Source of the DNA: Trichaptum fuscoviolaceum
Lineage: Eukaryota > Basidiomycota > Agaricomycetes > Hymenochaetales > Trichaptaceae
Length of the DNA: 64,000 nucleotides
Direction: 5' to 3'
Assembly: GCA_910574455.1 (NCBI GenBank)
Contig: CAJSYZ010000010.1
Location: 524,770-588,769, forward strand
Shown piece by piece: positions 34,806-46,399 of this stretch. Below the pieces are notes generated by a model. That model was not told the DNA's origin and made no database searches. It saw nothing but the letters and a program-made list of their open reading frames with translations. The translations under genes were made by a program, and so were the position numbers. Position 1 is the stretch's first letter; each line of letters opens with the position of its first letter.

Positions 34806-37123
34806 TCACGCGGGGCTGGAGGCGTACCACGACAAAGTGGTCAATCCGACCGGGAAAGTATACGTAGCCTATTTATAGACCATCAGCGCCGTTCCATCTC
34901 TCATTTGTGCACCCTTCAGAGAGAAATGCGATGATGCCGGAGCATATGTACATACCTTGGAGTTCCGGAAAGATATCGCTGTTTTCACAGTGTCGTGACC
35001 ACTGTCCCGGAACGTAGTCAGAAGATGGATGAATGATTAGAGGTGAGTGAAAGGTTGCTTACGCGTTCATCACTACGAGGCTGTATCGACTTGGATCACC
35101 TGCGCTCGCTCGCTCGGTGACGTATGCGCCAACGGTCAACGCAGCCGCGGCGCCTCCAGAGAGGTCGTAGCCGATCCGTCTGCCAAACGGGCCGCTTTCG
35201 TCTTTCGGAAGGATGGCTTTCGCTGCGTGCGCCATGGCGAAGACTTTGCGGCAAATATACAATATGAATATATGAATTGTATGGTTTTATTATAGAAAAG
35301 AGGAGGTGCTTACGTTCTTGATTAAGCTGTACGGCTCCGTCGGCGGAGACTTGGGCGACGCCTCTGCAGCCCTTGCCGCAGCTCGTCGCTCCCGGAAGCT
35401 TCGGGTTCCCCTCTGGGTCCACGACTAGGTTCCACATAAGTCCGGATTGCGCGTGGTGGTTTATTCCTCCCACGAATCTACACATAGGGGGGGAAAGCTC
35501 AGAATGATCCTGCATCGTTGCGAATGCGTCGTGAGCTTACATATTCTTCATGTAGAACTGAGAAACGCGATCGAGGTGTCGATTGTCAATGGCAGGTTGA
35601 AGGAGGACTTAAGATAGGTTACTTACTTGGATATCGCTCCACCAATCCGACCCCGGGACTCCTGTGCACTCCGTGAAGTACAGTTCCTTAGACGGGAAGG
35701 ACGAATAGAAGCTATCCTGCTGAGCCACATTTCCGCCATAACAATGGAATGCAACACCTGCAAATGCATCCATAGCACCAGGCTCTCGCATCTATGAGAG
35801 ATAGCACATGAAGTATTATAATCGGTATAAAAAGCGGGAATCTCATTGCGTAGACGTACAAGGTCAGAGGCATATGCTGTTGCGCCATCCCAATTATGCT
35901 CGTATCCGATGACTTTTACGGACTTGAAGCCGTCGGCGTCGAGTAGCGCACGAAGTTTAACCCCAATCTTCGCCTGAGAAGACGCGGAAACCCTCGCCGA
36001 CGGTAGGGTAGGGTTGACACTTTGTGGTTCGTTCTGTTCTTTCTCGCTTAGTTTGTGGGCACGTCCTCTAATTGAGGCTAAAAACCCACCTGTATTGAGA
36101 CGGCGTAAGGCATTATGCCCTTTGCAACGAAGCACTGAACGCTCTTGAAAAGATACAATGCCACTATTCGCGGAAATGCATATGAATAACAAACGCTGAG
36201 AAAAGTAGGAAGGTACCTTACTCGTGTCTGAGTACTGATCGAGGAAGTTGCCGCCGTTCATCGTTCCGCTGTCCTTCATCCAACCTGGCTATGAAAAATC
36301 AAATACATACATACAAACCCCTTCTTTTTTTTTCAACAACACGGGAATGCCTACCGGAGACCAAGGCACGAGGTGTATCTTCAGCTGCTCGTTTATGGCC
36401 TGGATGTCGTGCAAAGTGGAGAAAACTTCCGATGGGGCAGCGTCGATGCTGAAGTTGGACAAGGATAGATCGAGGTTTTGGTCGTCGTAGCTGTACACCC
36501 TGGGCGAGAAATCGGATGCGCCGAGAGGGATGCGGATGTAGTTTATGCCGGCGGAGTTTGCGCCGTCAGATGCTGTGAATTGGGAATGGGTGTGATGTTA
36601 GGAAGGTTTGTGTATGGTAGTAGAGCAACGGACAGTTAAACATAGCCCTGAGGAGAGCGTTGTACGTGTTGACATTCGTTATCTGGTAGTTCGGTCAGAG
36701 TGACAGTGAATGATTGATACAGCCAACACATACCTTTAACTTGTCAAAGACTATCGCTGATGAGTCCGCTAAACATTTCCAATATTCAATACCCCATGGC
36801 GAACTGAAGAATAGACGGCATACTCAAAGACGCCCCGAATCCAAAGACGGTCTGAAATATCTGCGTGTCGTGGACGTCGATTTCGACATCGGCGTCTCCA
36901 ACACTATTTGGGGTGAAGTCAACAGACACTGAGGAAGGTAGAAGGCGGAGTAACGATTTTTTGTCCGATGTGGTTTCCCACTGTCTCGATGGTCGTGACC
37001 TATGTCAGTTTGGGTATATAGACAGAGGGATCAAGATGTACGCACGATTTCCTGGATAGTATGAGCTGAAACCAGCGAGGCGAGTACTATTGACAAAGAT
37101 AGAGTGTAAGCCCGCAGTTTCAT
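34806..37123 (-). CDS. GH30 glycoside hydrolase, probable secreted endo-beta-1,6-glucanase
   Basis: Family GH30 enzymes of this fungal type cut beta-1,6-glucan in fungal walls; glucosylceramidases share the fold. It starts MKLRAYTLSLSIVLASLVSA, a signal peptide. Further exons give FGFGASLT joined to DSSAIVFDKLK, INYIRIPLGASDFS, WSPPGWMKDSGTMNGG, MPYAVSIQ joined to NEPQ (acid/base Glu), VAFHCYGG and LYFTECTG (nucleophile Glu). Next come MWNLVVDPEGNPKLPG, GPFGRRIGYDL and YSLVVMN, and finally FRNSK joined to ATYTFPVGLTTLSWYA. About a dozen short introns were followed and the frame holds through all of them. Both catalytic Glu are present. The gene looks complete and functional. Confidence 0.9.
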
Positions 37124-39099
37124 GGCCAAGTCCCAATCTGCTAGATGATCGACAGTTTGAAGAAAGGCAAGTTGATGGGATGTCGTTTGATAGGAGCAGC
37201 TGGGAGGCTAATTGCTATAAGGCAGCCATACCCGGCATTGGTTCAAAGTAGACCAGCAAAGCAGCAGGACAAAGTCATCAAGAGATGCAATGTGCTGATG
37301 ATGACCGAACGAAGATGTCGTCCGATGTATCATCCGAGTATCATCTCAGAAGTTAGAGAGCTCTCATAGTTAGAGGTTTTGAGGAAAGAGCTCTTTAGAT
37401 AACGTTTACGTAGAATGAAGAACGGTTAATCCCGCAGAGAGAAGCACGTCGTGCGTTCGACGAGTCATGACTTTTTCTGTGCAAACTAGATGATGATCGT
37501 CAGCAAAGTAGTCAGACGTTTCGTATTGCGAGAAAAGCATTATCATGTAAAGCCAGTAGTATCTTATCTGAGCAATGTACATGGGAGAATCAGACGCTGT
37601 AGAAATTCAGAGATGGACTCCAGTGGAAAGGAAGATCCGGCGCCTGCCAAGCGCCTGGAAGAGTGCCAGTGACGTGACAGGCTGAACAACTTGAAATGTC
37701 TCACGTGCACATGTCACGGACGCGACTGTCACCATCTGAGCATGCAAGCTGAGCCCCGCAGACGAATATCCTCCTGATTCCTCTATGATCGTCTTACGAG
37801 TGTTAATCTGGAGTCTGACGCTAATCTCCAGCAATCTGCGCAGTTAACCTCATAAACATTTCTCGTCAGGACCCTTCACCCCATCTAAAGCCTTTCTACG
37901 CGAGCGAAAGGCTGATCCACTCCTATTGCGATGACTCGCTCTGCACTATTACTTAATGATCCCACTTCGACATCTTGAGCACACATTGCTCTGCCAACAG
38001 AGCTTACTTCAATGCGAGTGGGAGGACCATGAGGCAACGTGAAGTTGTGGGTGTCGTGTTGGGCCTCGGAAATGAAGCTGGCGCTTGTGAGTCGGAACAT
38101 CGTTGAGAAGCCCAGTATTCTTTTCTTCTACTAATCACTCGGATACCTATTGATGCATTTGAACGGGTCGATGTTCATGAAACTTCTGCAACTAGCAGTG
38201 CAGACGGCGTACAGTTTGTTTACCAGCGCAGTAGAGCGCCTTTCATGCAAGATGAGCGCGAGCGTCTAATCGGAAGGGCCTGACCTCCGGTCCTTAATGC
38301 CTCACATTTGTTCACATTCTTTGGACTACATTATGATGTGCATCGCTCTTCTCCTACTATATTCTTCATTTGCCCTTTTCGAGTTTTATACGCCATGACT
38401 CGTATGCAGTGTGTGGGCAAGGAACTCGGTTGCGTTAGAACCTTCGAAGACCGCCTGCGGCCTCATTGCTTTGAACTTTGTCTTCACCCAGAAACGATTC
38501 CAAAGTCAAGGTTTTCATGCGCATGCTTTCCTAACTATCTTAACCAGTGCAGTGACTCAGTGAGCTTCTCCAAGTCTCTCTCCTTCAACCTCAGGCGGTG
38601 AGGACTTCGCCATTTCTAGTAACTTGTATTACTACTAAAGGGAAGCGTATTCAATAGATCTACAGATGAGATTGACTCATAGATAAAACCCGTGTCTCAC
38701 CGCTCCGACCATCCACGCATCAAGATGAACGCTCATCGTTGCTGTGCGCGTCGACGACCCGCAAATCTTAATCAACACTGCATCGCTTGCTACCTGCCGA
38801 ACTGACGCCTCACTTCGATTAAGTTGCGCAGCTTATGGTGGATCGCGGAGGAAATTAGGGATTTGAGAGCATTGTCGATAAGCGCGCGCGTTCGATCAGA
38901 GATCAGGAACAACGGTTGCGACAGCCCGAGGTAAGTCATAGATGAGCGCTGAGCGCTGGTACAAAATGCTCAATATCGATAGATCAGCGCTGTCCACCTA
39001 CTTTCTCCCTTCCTTCTCACACGCAGAGTAGGCTCACGACGTCGACTGCGATACCTTGGACGTCCTCGATACCCACTTTCTTACTTACTCAAAATCGTT
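37124..39099. other. About 2 kb without a supported gene
   Basis: No identifiable gene. On the minus strand, 38100-37885 reads MFRLTSASFISEAQHDTHNF then HGPPTRIE with a plausible donor (GTAAGC) behind it. It could be a first exon of an unrecognised gene or a relic, but I could not extend it. Confidence 0.4.
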
Positions 39100-40122
39100 A
39101 TGTATCCCGGACAGCACCCTGGCTATCTCATGGACGACACCTGGCTGCGGCCGGTCGTTCCTTCGCCTCACGGATCTCCGAACATGACGCCTATGTATCT
39201 GGACGACAACTTCAACTACTACCAGCCGGGCGGTGGGTACATTGGTGTGCCGATGCTGCCTGCTGGTTTCCTCCCTCTCCCGCCGAGTCCGTCCATGCTC
39301 GCTGCAGGATTTGTCCCTCTTCCACCGAGCCCGCGCGTGTCTCCACGCCCGAGTCCGCGATTGGGCCCGATCCCTCTTGGACCGCCTTCCCCGAACATCC
39401 CTCAGTACCCTCACTATCCACAATACCCTCAATACCCACAGTACCCTCAATACCCTCAGTATGCTCAATATGCTCAGCAACAACAATACTATCCAATTGA
39501 CCCATGGTACCTGCCTCAGGGTGAGTTGTCCGGCACCTCACAATGACACAACTTTTTTCTGACTAAATGGCCGAATTCTCTAGCCGGTGCTATGTACATG
39601 AACCCACAATATATTCCACGTTCACGTATCCACCCGCTTCTGAAAGATACACCCGGCTGGGTTGTGCTCAACTTAGCTCCTCCGACCTACAAGCCAATGA
39701 CTCCAAAGGACCCTTCCCCGAACTCTTCCCTCATCCCTATCAACAAAGGCTACCTTGAGCAGGTCGCGTGCTACCCTCAAGCAACAAAGATGGTCATCAC
39801 TTGTGATGCTCTCCACCCGTTCGCAGAGTCCTGGAAGATTGTCGTCGATCCCGGGCGGCATATCGCCGTCGGGGACGTGCTGTATGCGATCTACACTTCC
39901 CTGCAGACGCCTGTCACTCATCAGGAATGGGCGCGACTGAACTCGATTCAGCGGTACGACCCTAGTAAGGCGTATACGCGACGAGTGGAGAACGCGGACT
40001 TCGAACGGGTCCAAGGTGTGAGGAGGGTGGACTTCTTGGGCGATAAGCATTGGTTTAGTGGGATCACACGTGTGAAGGATGACGACTCACAGAACTTCAA
40101 GCTGCATGTTCGGTCTAAATAG
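39100..40122 (+). CDS. DUF6699-type protein 3, PQY-repeat N-terminus
   Basis: Two exons, 39100-39520 and 39584-40122, join across a 63-nt intron with phase kept and give 319 residues. The N-terminal 140 residues are Pro/Tyr/Gln-rich and contain a tandem run of YPQ/YAQ units (about 39405-39490), likely disordered. The C-terminal DUF6699 part has IHPLLKDTPGWVVLNLA, PFAESWKIVVDPGRHIAVGD, VLYAIYTSLQTPVTHQEW, and VQGVRRVDFLGDKHWFSGI near the end. There is no signal peptide, transmembrane segment or obvious active site. It lies about 560 bases upstream of the kinase-DUF6699 gene in the same orientation, so the two may derive from one local duplication. Confidence 0.82.
39405..39490 (+). repeat. Coding minisatellite, YPQ units
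   Basis: About nine imperfect 9-base units of the TACCCTCAA/TACCCACAG type encode Tyr-Pro-Gln, later Tyr-Ala-Gln. Such arrays change length easily by replication slippage. Confidence 0.75.
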
Positions 40123-40679
40123 GTCGAATTTCTTTGTTCGTTATTTCAATGTGTGATGCGAGTTGGGGGCGTGAGTGTTACTAGTAGGGTATTATGTAGA
40201 GTACATTCTATGTAAAATGAGATAAAATATGATGGTGTGACAGTCTCTCCGACTTGAGGTTTCAAATCAAGGGCAGATCCTTACTACTTAAAAAATATGA
40301 CACCCGATTCAAGTGTTTGGCTCTCTCAGACTCTGTATACAATAGTAGACTCGGAAATCGCCGGGGGCCTTCAAATTATTGTTCTCCCTTTCAACCTCAC
40401 TGGATATATTCGCGAATGGCTGCAAGTCTACTCTTTGTATAAATTGCTTGTTATTTGAACCCGTTTAGGTATCTTGATTCTTGTCCCATTCCATCCATCA
40501 ACACGCAGCCTAACGCGTGTTTCTTCTTCTGCCCATATACCAATCCATCACGGAAACCTATTACTTCCCATCGCTGATAATTTCATCAACATCGACGCAA
40601 GCCAGTGTCACCCTTCAATAACAGTCAAGGATCGGACGCGTTAGAATTGTTGGGCCCAGTGCAAGTCGGCATACGAGAG
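40123..40679. other. Intergenic between DUF6699 protein 3 and kinase-DUF6699 gene
   Basis: No gene is seen. An open frame without an ATG runs from about 40605 into the downstream gene and may belong to its 5' untranslated region or to an earlier exon. Confidence 0.5.
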
Positions 40680-43600
40680 ATGTCTGAAGAGCTTGTTCTA
40701 CGAGCTGTGCGCTCCAGTGGCGGGAATGCAGGTCCGAACAGCGCTGACCGACTTCGTGCCGTGCTTGAGGAGCTCAGTCATCTAAATATTACCGGGCTCG
40801 TTGAGGATAAGAAGCAGATTGCAGCTGGTGGTGGTTATTGTGACGTTTTCATCGGATACGTGCGTCGAGGATCAAGCCGCGTCAAGGTTGCTATCAGGCA
40901 GCTGCGATCATATATCATGTTACAGCGCGATTTCCAGAAGGTTCGTCAAAACTTGAACACGAAGTTTGACATCGACGTGATTGTTCTGAATGGATAGATG
41001 CTCGCAAAAGAACTCAAGCTCTGGTCGTCACTTCATCATCCCAATATTCTCCCTATTTATGGGTTCAGCATCGAAGACATTGGATGCTTAAACTTCTCCT
41101 TTATATCGGAGTGGATGGAGAATGGAACAGCCGACAAATACGTACAAAGCAACGCAAACTGCAACATTGGTCTATTGGTTCGTAAACATGCAACATAAGT
41201 ACTGTACCAATACTCAAAGAAGTTATTCTTGTAGATTCTTGGAATAGCAGAAGGGCTAGCATACTTACACAAGAAGAACATCGTACATGGCGACATGAGA
41301 GCTGTGAGTAGCTACTAAACTTAATTCAACTTCTTCGCTGTCTAACCGACTGCGCAACACAGAATAATGTCTTAGTCTCTAATTCTGATCCTTGTCGAGC
41401 CCTAATTTGCGACTTCGGTATTTCTCGAGCGATTTTGTCTTCGAGTACTCTGGCAGCATCGTCGACTCTTACAGGGAGCCCGGCAGGTTCATTGAGGTGG
41501 ATGGCTCGTGAACTCTTGGACTCAAACCCGGATCGGTCCGACGTAATCCCTCAACATTCGCAAAAGACAGACGTGTGGTCTTTTGGCATGACAGTCTATG
41601 TACGTACGTCGAGTCTCTGCATTACTTAGCATTAACCGCCGCCTCGCATTACGAAGGAACTTTTCACAGGGCGGATTCCATTTTTCCATATTCCTTCGAC
41701 GACAGGACACGATTCACTTGTCATGCTCAGTATTATCAATGGTGAACTCCCAATCCTTTCCGAGGAGCTTTCGAATTGTATACTCGCCCTCGATAACAGC
41801 TTATGGAGCCTATGCCATGACTGCTGGAAATTTAAAGCTGATGATCGACCAGAGATGGAAATGATCAGAAGTACATTACTACATATGGATGTGCAGTCCA
41901 GGGCTGGGAAACGACTGCAGACTGTTGACACTGACACGAACGAGCAGTTAAAGAGCTATGTCAACACTGTCCTTGCTGAAATGAAACATCTCGATCTCAC
42001 AGAAGATGTTCGCCTTGCAGCGTGGTATTCGTCCTTAGTGCGCTGCGCGGGCGGGCCCCGCACAGTTGAAGTTTATGAACCTGAACAAGCTACGGATAAT
42101 GGGAAGGTGATTGCTAGTCGTCTTGCAGTCAAGGCATTACAAATTTCCTTTGTGAGTACCTATACTATTTCAGAACAAAGCAAGAATGACGTCCACTCAG
42201 AGGAAAAAAGCTTACACGGGCAGAGGCTTGCAAGTACTTCAAGTTTGGTCAAAGCTGAACCACAAGAACATTATGAAACTCCTTGGATATATATATCCTC
42301 AAGAATACCCAAACTCTGTTGACCTAGCACTTGTATCGAAATGGATGAAAAATGGAACAGCCAGAGAATATGTGAGATTGCACTCCAATTGTGAAATCTT
42401 ATCCATTGTAAGTTTCACATCACATAGCACTATCAGTGTCTATTAGAACCGAAAACTGAGAGGAGTAAAATTTTCCTTCAGATTCTTGGTGCTGCAGAAG
42501 GCCTTGCATACCTTCATAATCAAGGAGTCATACACGGTGATGTCAGAGGGGTGTGTTGCATGTGGTGCATACTTGAAACATACTGACCTAGGACTTAGGA
42601 TAACATATTGATATCTGACTCCGGTCAAGCACTTCTTTCAGGTTTTGACTGCGCTCGCGCGTCCTCTTCAGAGGACTATGACGAAGGTCACACAGGCTCA
42701 CTACAATGGATGGCACGTGAACTTATCCTTGAAAGCGGCACGATCATCAGCAATACAAACAGAAGGATAATATATGTATGTGTTGTACATAGAACTGTTA
42801 CATACTATTGTACTCATACACACCTCAACCATGTAGCAACTGCTCCAAAATGATGAAGTGCCTTTAGGTTGCGCAGAATGTCGCTCTGATCCTCTGATAT
42901 TCTATGAAATTTGGGAGGGCCTTCTGCCAGACAGGCTAACCCCCTACGCAAAGTTGCCAATACTTCAACGCTATTTATTACTGAACAATAGCAGAAACTG
43001 CCTCAGTTTTACACCTAAACTGCGACCAAGTATGAAGGGCAAATGTCCGCTACGATGGATGCCATGTGAACTTGTCCTTGGAACGGGAACTGGAACTGGA
43101 ACTGGCAGCCTGAGTACGGAAGCGACGGATGTCTGGTCCTTCGGGATGACTATATGTGTACGTTGTCTGAAGAACTGCTGCCATTGTCACCTTCATAGAT
43201 ACCTCTATTCCATAGGAGCTACTCACAGATAAAGAGCCATATTCAGATTGTGGCAGTGATTTTCATGTACTCAGAAGAATATGGCAGGGCATTACTCCGT
43301 ACAAACCGGTCCATTCTGCAAAGTCTTCCCAACTTTATCAGTGCTTGTGGGACATTGCTAAAGACTGCTGGAGTTTAATGCCTAAACTGCGACCAAGCGC
43401 GGAAGATATTGTTGTCCTCTTGAAAGAGCGTATGAGCTCTGATTATCGGTGGCAGATACCTCAAGAGGTGGGTGAATTCCATGACAACAATGTTTTATTA
43501 AGTATCTAACCAAACATCGCAATAAGCTCAATATCCATCCCTATCTCAAGAGTGATAAATATGGATTTGTTCTCCTTGCATGGGACATTTCGATGCCACC

Positions 43601-44039
43601 TTCTTCTGCACTGCTCTATGCTGACCGCGGACGAAAGGAAAAAGAACCGACTCAAACTCAGGAGCTGCTTTCCCCATCCACTCTTTCTGCATCAACGTGC
43701 GTTAAGCTTATCCTACCACTCAGGGGTCAGGGCCCTGTCGAAGTGTCATCCTCTAAAGTAGTCACCGTGGAAGATATAATGACGACTATCTACGAGCACT
43801 ATCACCGGAAGATTAGCATCTGCAACTTCCCTCGTCTAAGGAAAGCAGAGATAATATCGGCTTTCAAAACGCGTTGCGATGTATCTCACCGAGTAGGAGG
43901 GCCCGAACTTAAGAAGCAGGTGTTGGAGAGGGGATTCTGCGAGGTAGACCGTTTAGATGGGAAGGTAGAGTTCGATTCGCTCACCTTTTCTGCGGAGGAT
44001 AACGCTTGGGAGCTTCATTTAGTCAGACCACAAAAGTGA
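40680..44039 (+). CDS. Tandem kinase/pseudokinase protein with C-terminal DUF6699 domain
   Basis: I read eleven exons: 40680-40940, 40998-41177, 41235-41303, 41363-41599, 41657-42151, 42201-42407, 42482-42550, 42599-42775, 42837-43157, 43216-43467 and 43527-44039. Every one is a multiple of three, all introns are phase 0, and the product is 926 residues. Kinase 1 (about 47-320) has a GGGYCDVF loop, Arg73 instead of the beta-3 Lys, HGD with Asp167, Asn172 and DFG 187-189. Kinase 2 (about 350-640) keeps Lys408 and HGD (Asp503) but has GFD in place of DFG (521-523) and a disrupted C-lobe, so it is probably a pseudokinase. An extra C-lobe follows (about 640-756: LRWMPCEL, TDVWSFGMT, RPSAEDIV). 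Residues 757-926 form a DUF6699 domain (LNIHPYLKSDKYGFVLLAWD to WELHLVRPQK). The kinases resemble the expanded TKL kinases of mushrooms. Alternative: two fused neighbouring gene models. Confidence 0.8.
41235..41303 (+). other. Duplicated 69-nt kinase exon, copy 1
   Basis: It encodes ILGIAEGLAYLHKKNIVHGD and MRA, the alpha-E helix and catalytic loop. Copy 2 at 42482-42550 has the same length, phase and boundaries, showing module duplication by tandem copying of intron-containing DNA. Confidence 0.8.
42482..42550 (+). other. Duplicated 69-nt kinase exon, copy 2
   Basis: It encodes ILGAAEGLAYLHNQGVIHGD and VRG. It is the counterpart of the exon at 41235-41303. Confidence 0.8.
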
Positions 44040-44271
44040 CTCACTTATTCCCTGTTGTTCCGGACTGCTGCCTTTGTTATCAACGAACCAAATTGAACAT
44101 TCTTGGTCTATGCCCATTAAATCTTTCTTGGAAAAAATTCGGTCTTTTCTTGGAATACACTTGTTGGATAATTCACAATAACAAACGGCCGGCATAATGA
44201 TGCATATCTTGCCTACCCATAGAAGCAGAAGTTAAGCACAGCCAACCATTCGCGACCAAATATGACAAGGG

Positions 44272-45542
44272 TCATAGACGAGCAGAGTTTGAAATTGGTA
44301 GATGCGCTTCCACCCATGATATGCATTCCTCAATGAACTTCTCCTTGACACCATCTGGCTCGTTATGTAGCTCGTGGAATCCTCCCTGGCACAAAAAAGA
44401 GGGCTTAGCAGACAGCACATAGCTCTTTATTGATAACTTGCCTCATATGACGAATGCGTCTTGTCCTTTGCAGGAATTTTGTCAATGAACTCCTTGCTTG
44501 CGGAATGCGATGTGACCTATACGCCATATGTCAGAAAAATAGAGATCCGGCAAAAAAGAATCATAAACTTACGTCGTCGTCGGTTCCATGGATAATCAAT
44601 ATCTGTTTCAAGGATTTGCTCAGTACATGCTCATGTTTGTAGACACTGACAGTTGCCTACTGGTAGGTGCTCGGGCCAATTCTTATGGTGTGTCTTGAGC
44701 AAAGCCTCGCCCTATTGGACGGTCAATCCGAGAAGACGGTAGAGAATCAGAGAGTCAAATATACCCTTTCGAGCATGTCTCCCACTCCCTTGAGTGTTCC
44801 GACTTGCTTGACCAGTGGGTCGCTTAAATACGCCTTGTTTACATTCTCGTCATGCGAAAGTTGCTAAGAACCGGAATTCACAAAGTCAGACCGGTCGTGC
44901 ACAGTAAAGAGAGCGAATCAGGGCGTACCTCTGCTTTCACTTTGGCAGGTATTGTCGTATATGGCGTAAGTAGGCTGATTTTATCTCCTACCCATCGAGC
45001 AGCTTTTGGAGTTGGGCGTGTCTGTAGTATGAGAGGCGAGGAAACAATCACACCAGACAGTAATGGGACTGCTTCTGGTGAAGGTGGGGAGCTTAAACTC
45101 GAAGCAAAGCGAAGGACAATGCCTCCTCCCTGAGGTAGAAGTCGTCAGAATTCACGCGCTATGTTTGTAAGACACGTATTCGTACCATAGAGTGACCCAT
45201 CAGAAAGGTTGGTAGGTCTTCCCCCAACGTTTTCTTTGCCGTCTTCACTGCCCATTCCGTATCCTCCATCTGATGCTTGTCGCTTGTCTTCGCATATGAG
45301 CTATCCTTGCTCCGCTTTTCCTTGTCCTCCGCTGTCCTGCCGAACCCGCGTTGGTCAAACGTGAAGACCGAGATGTTGCGTTGTTGCCAGACAGGAAACA
45401 CATGCTCATAGCGCCCTACATGTTCGATGAAGCCGTGAAGGAAAACGAGAATAGCCTTTGGGTTGCTTGCTGTGTATGTTCTGCAGTGGAACTGAGTGGA
45501 ATAAGGTCCCGCAAACCAGTGCTCGTCGTGAGGTGATGACAT
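44272..45542 (-). CDS. Monoglyceride-lipase-like serine hydrolase
   Basis: This alpha/beta hydrolase of the monoacylglycerol lipase type (serine aminopeptidase S33 fold) releases fatty acid from monoglycerides. It starts MSSPHDEHWFAGPYSTQF at 45542. The ATG 120 bases upstream is less like the family. Segments in order are AILVFLHGFIEHVGRYEHVF (oxyanion loop), FTFDQRGFGRT, and the nucleophile elbow GHSM joined across an intron to GG. Then come SPLILQTRPTPKAARWVG, LIIHGTDDD joined to VTSHSAS (catalytic Asp), and GGFHELHNEPDG (catalytic His). It ends ISNSARL. The frame is open across all junctions and the Ser-Asp-His triad is present. The gene converges with the kinase-DUF6699 gene, leaving about 230 bases between them. 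Confidence 0.88.
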
Positions 45543-46399
45543 TCTGAAAACTGAAGCCAGTGCGCTGCGGCAGAAGCAACTCCGGCTAAAGACAATCACG
45601 GTGGCTGTGCTGCTATAATTGAGCAATGAGAACTGTATAATCTTCGCCGTTTCGGGACACAATGGGGCTGCCGCTTGTCACCAACTTCTCTGTCGCTCTT
45701 TCAGATGCCACCGAAATTGAGTCTCTTTCATTCCAAGTTCTTCATTCTCGTCCGATACTGGATGATCATCTCTTCTGCTGATACGGGATGTGGGCTAAGA
45801 AAATCATTCCGACAAGCAAGTTGCCTTAAAATTCCGCCGCCGGGTCGCAGGCACTGGCAAACGATGGCAATGAATACTTGGTCCTGGTATCCATCTTCAA
45901 TTAAGTTACCTCATAAACACTGCCATGGCCGGCGAGAATGAATACACAATAGACCACAGTCACGTCTCAGAAAGGTAAGATGAATCAGGTTGATAATTGA
46001 TCTCCTTCGCCTTCATCACAGGTCACTTGCCTTGTTCGTCGTCCTCCGACGAAGTGCCTCGGTCAGCTCGTGCACAAGTCTACGGTCTTAGGTGCATGTT
46101 GCTCCGACGAAGAGCTGAATCGGCAACATCGCACCATACTTGGGTGGTCTTCCATCGATCCGTCGACATTCAGGTTGACTTCTCTCATCAACACATGAGC
46201 ACGCGGGTCGAGAATAATTAATGTTACGGGAACGTATAATGGCGTGGCGATGGATCCTGTGCTAGCCCGTCTAATTGGCCAAGGATAGGACCGCTGCCGG
46301 ACAGGTCTACCCTCCTCTGACTTGGTGCCGCCGACGCCTGTAGATTTAAGCCGCACATCAAGGCAGTCCATTCCCATTGTCACAAACCTTACCCTCTCC
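45543..46399. other. Intergenic, no supported gene
   Basis: No recognisable gene between the divergent hydrolase and zinc-finger-like genes. It should hold both promoters. Confidence 0.45.

Noticed and set aside
42152..42173. A 22-nt intron in the kinase gene
   Set aside because: Too short for a fungal spliceosomal intron. The next acceptor, at 42200, gives a 49-nt intron and the expected kinase sequence.
44229..44240. GAAGTTAAGC-like sequence suggesting 5S rRNA
   Set aside because: The rest of the 5S consensus and its pairing are absent; the region is the 3' flank of the hydrolase gene.
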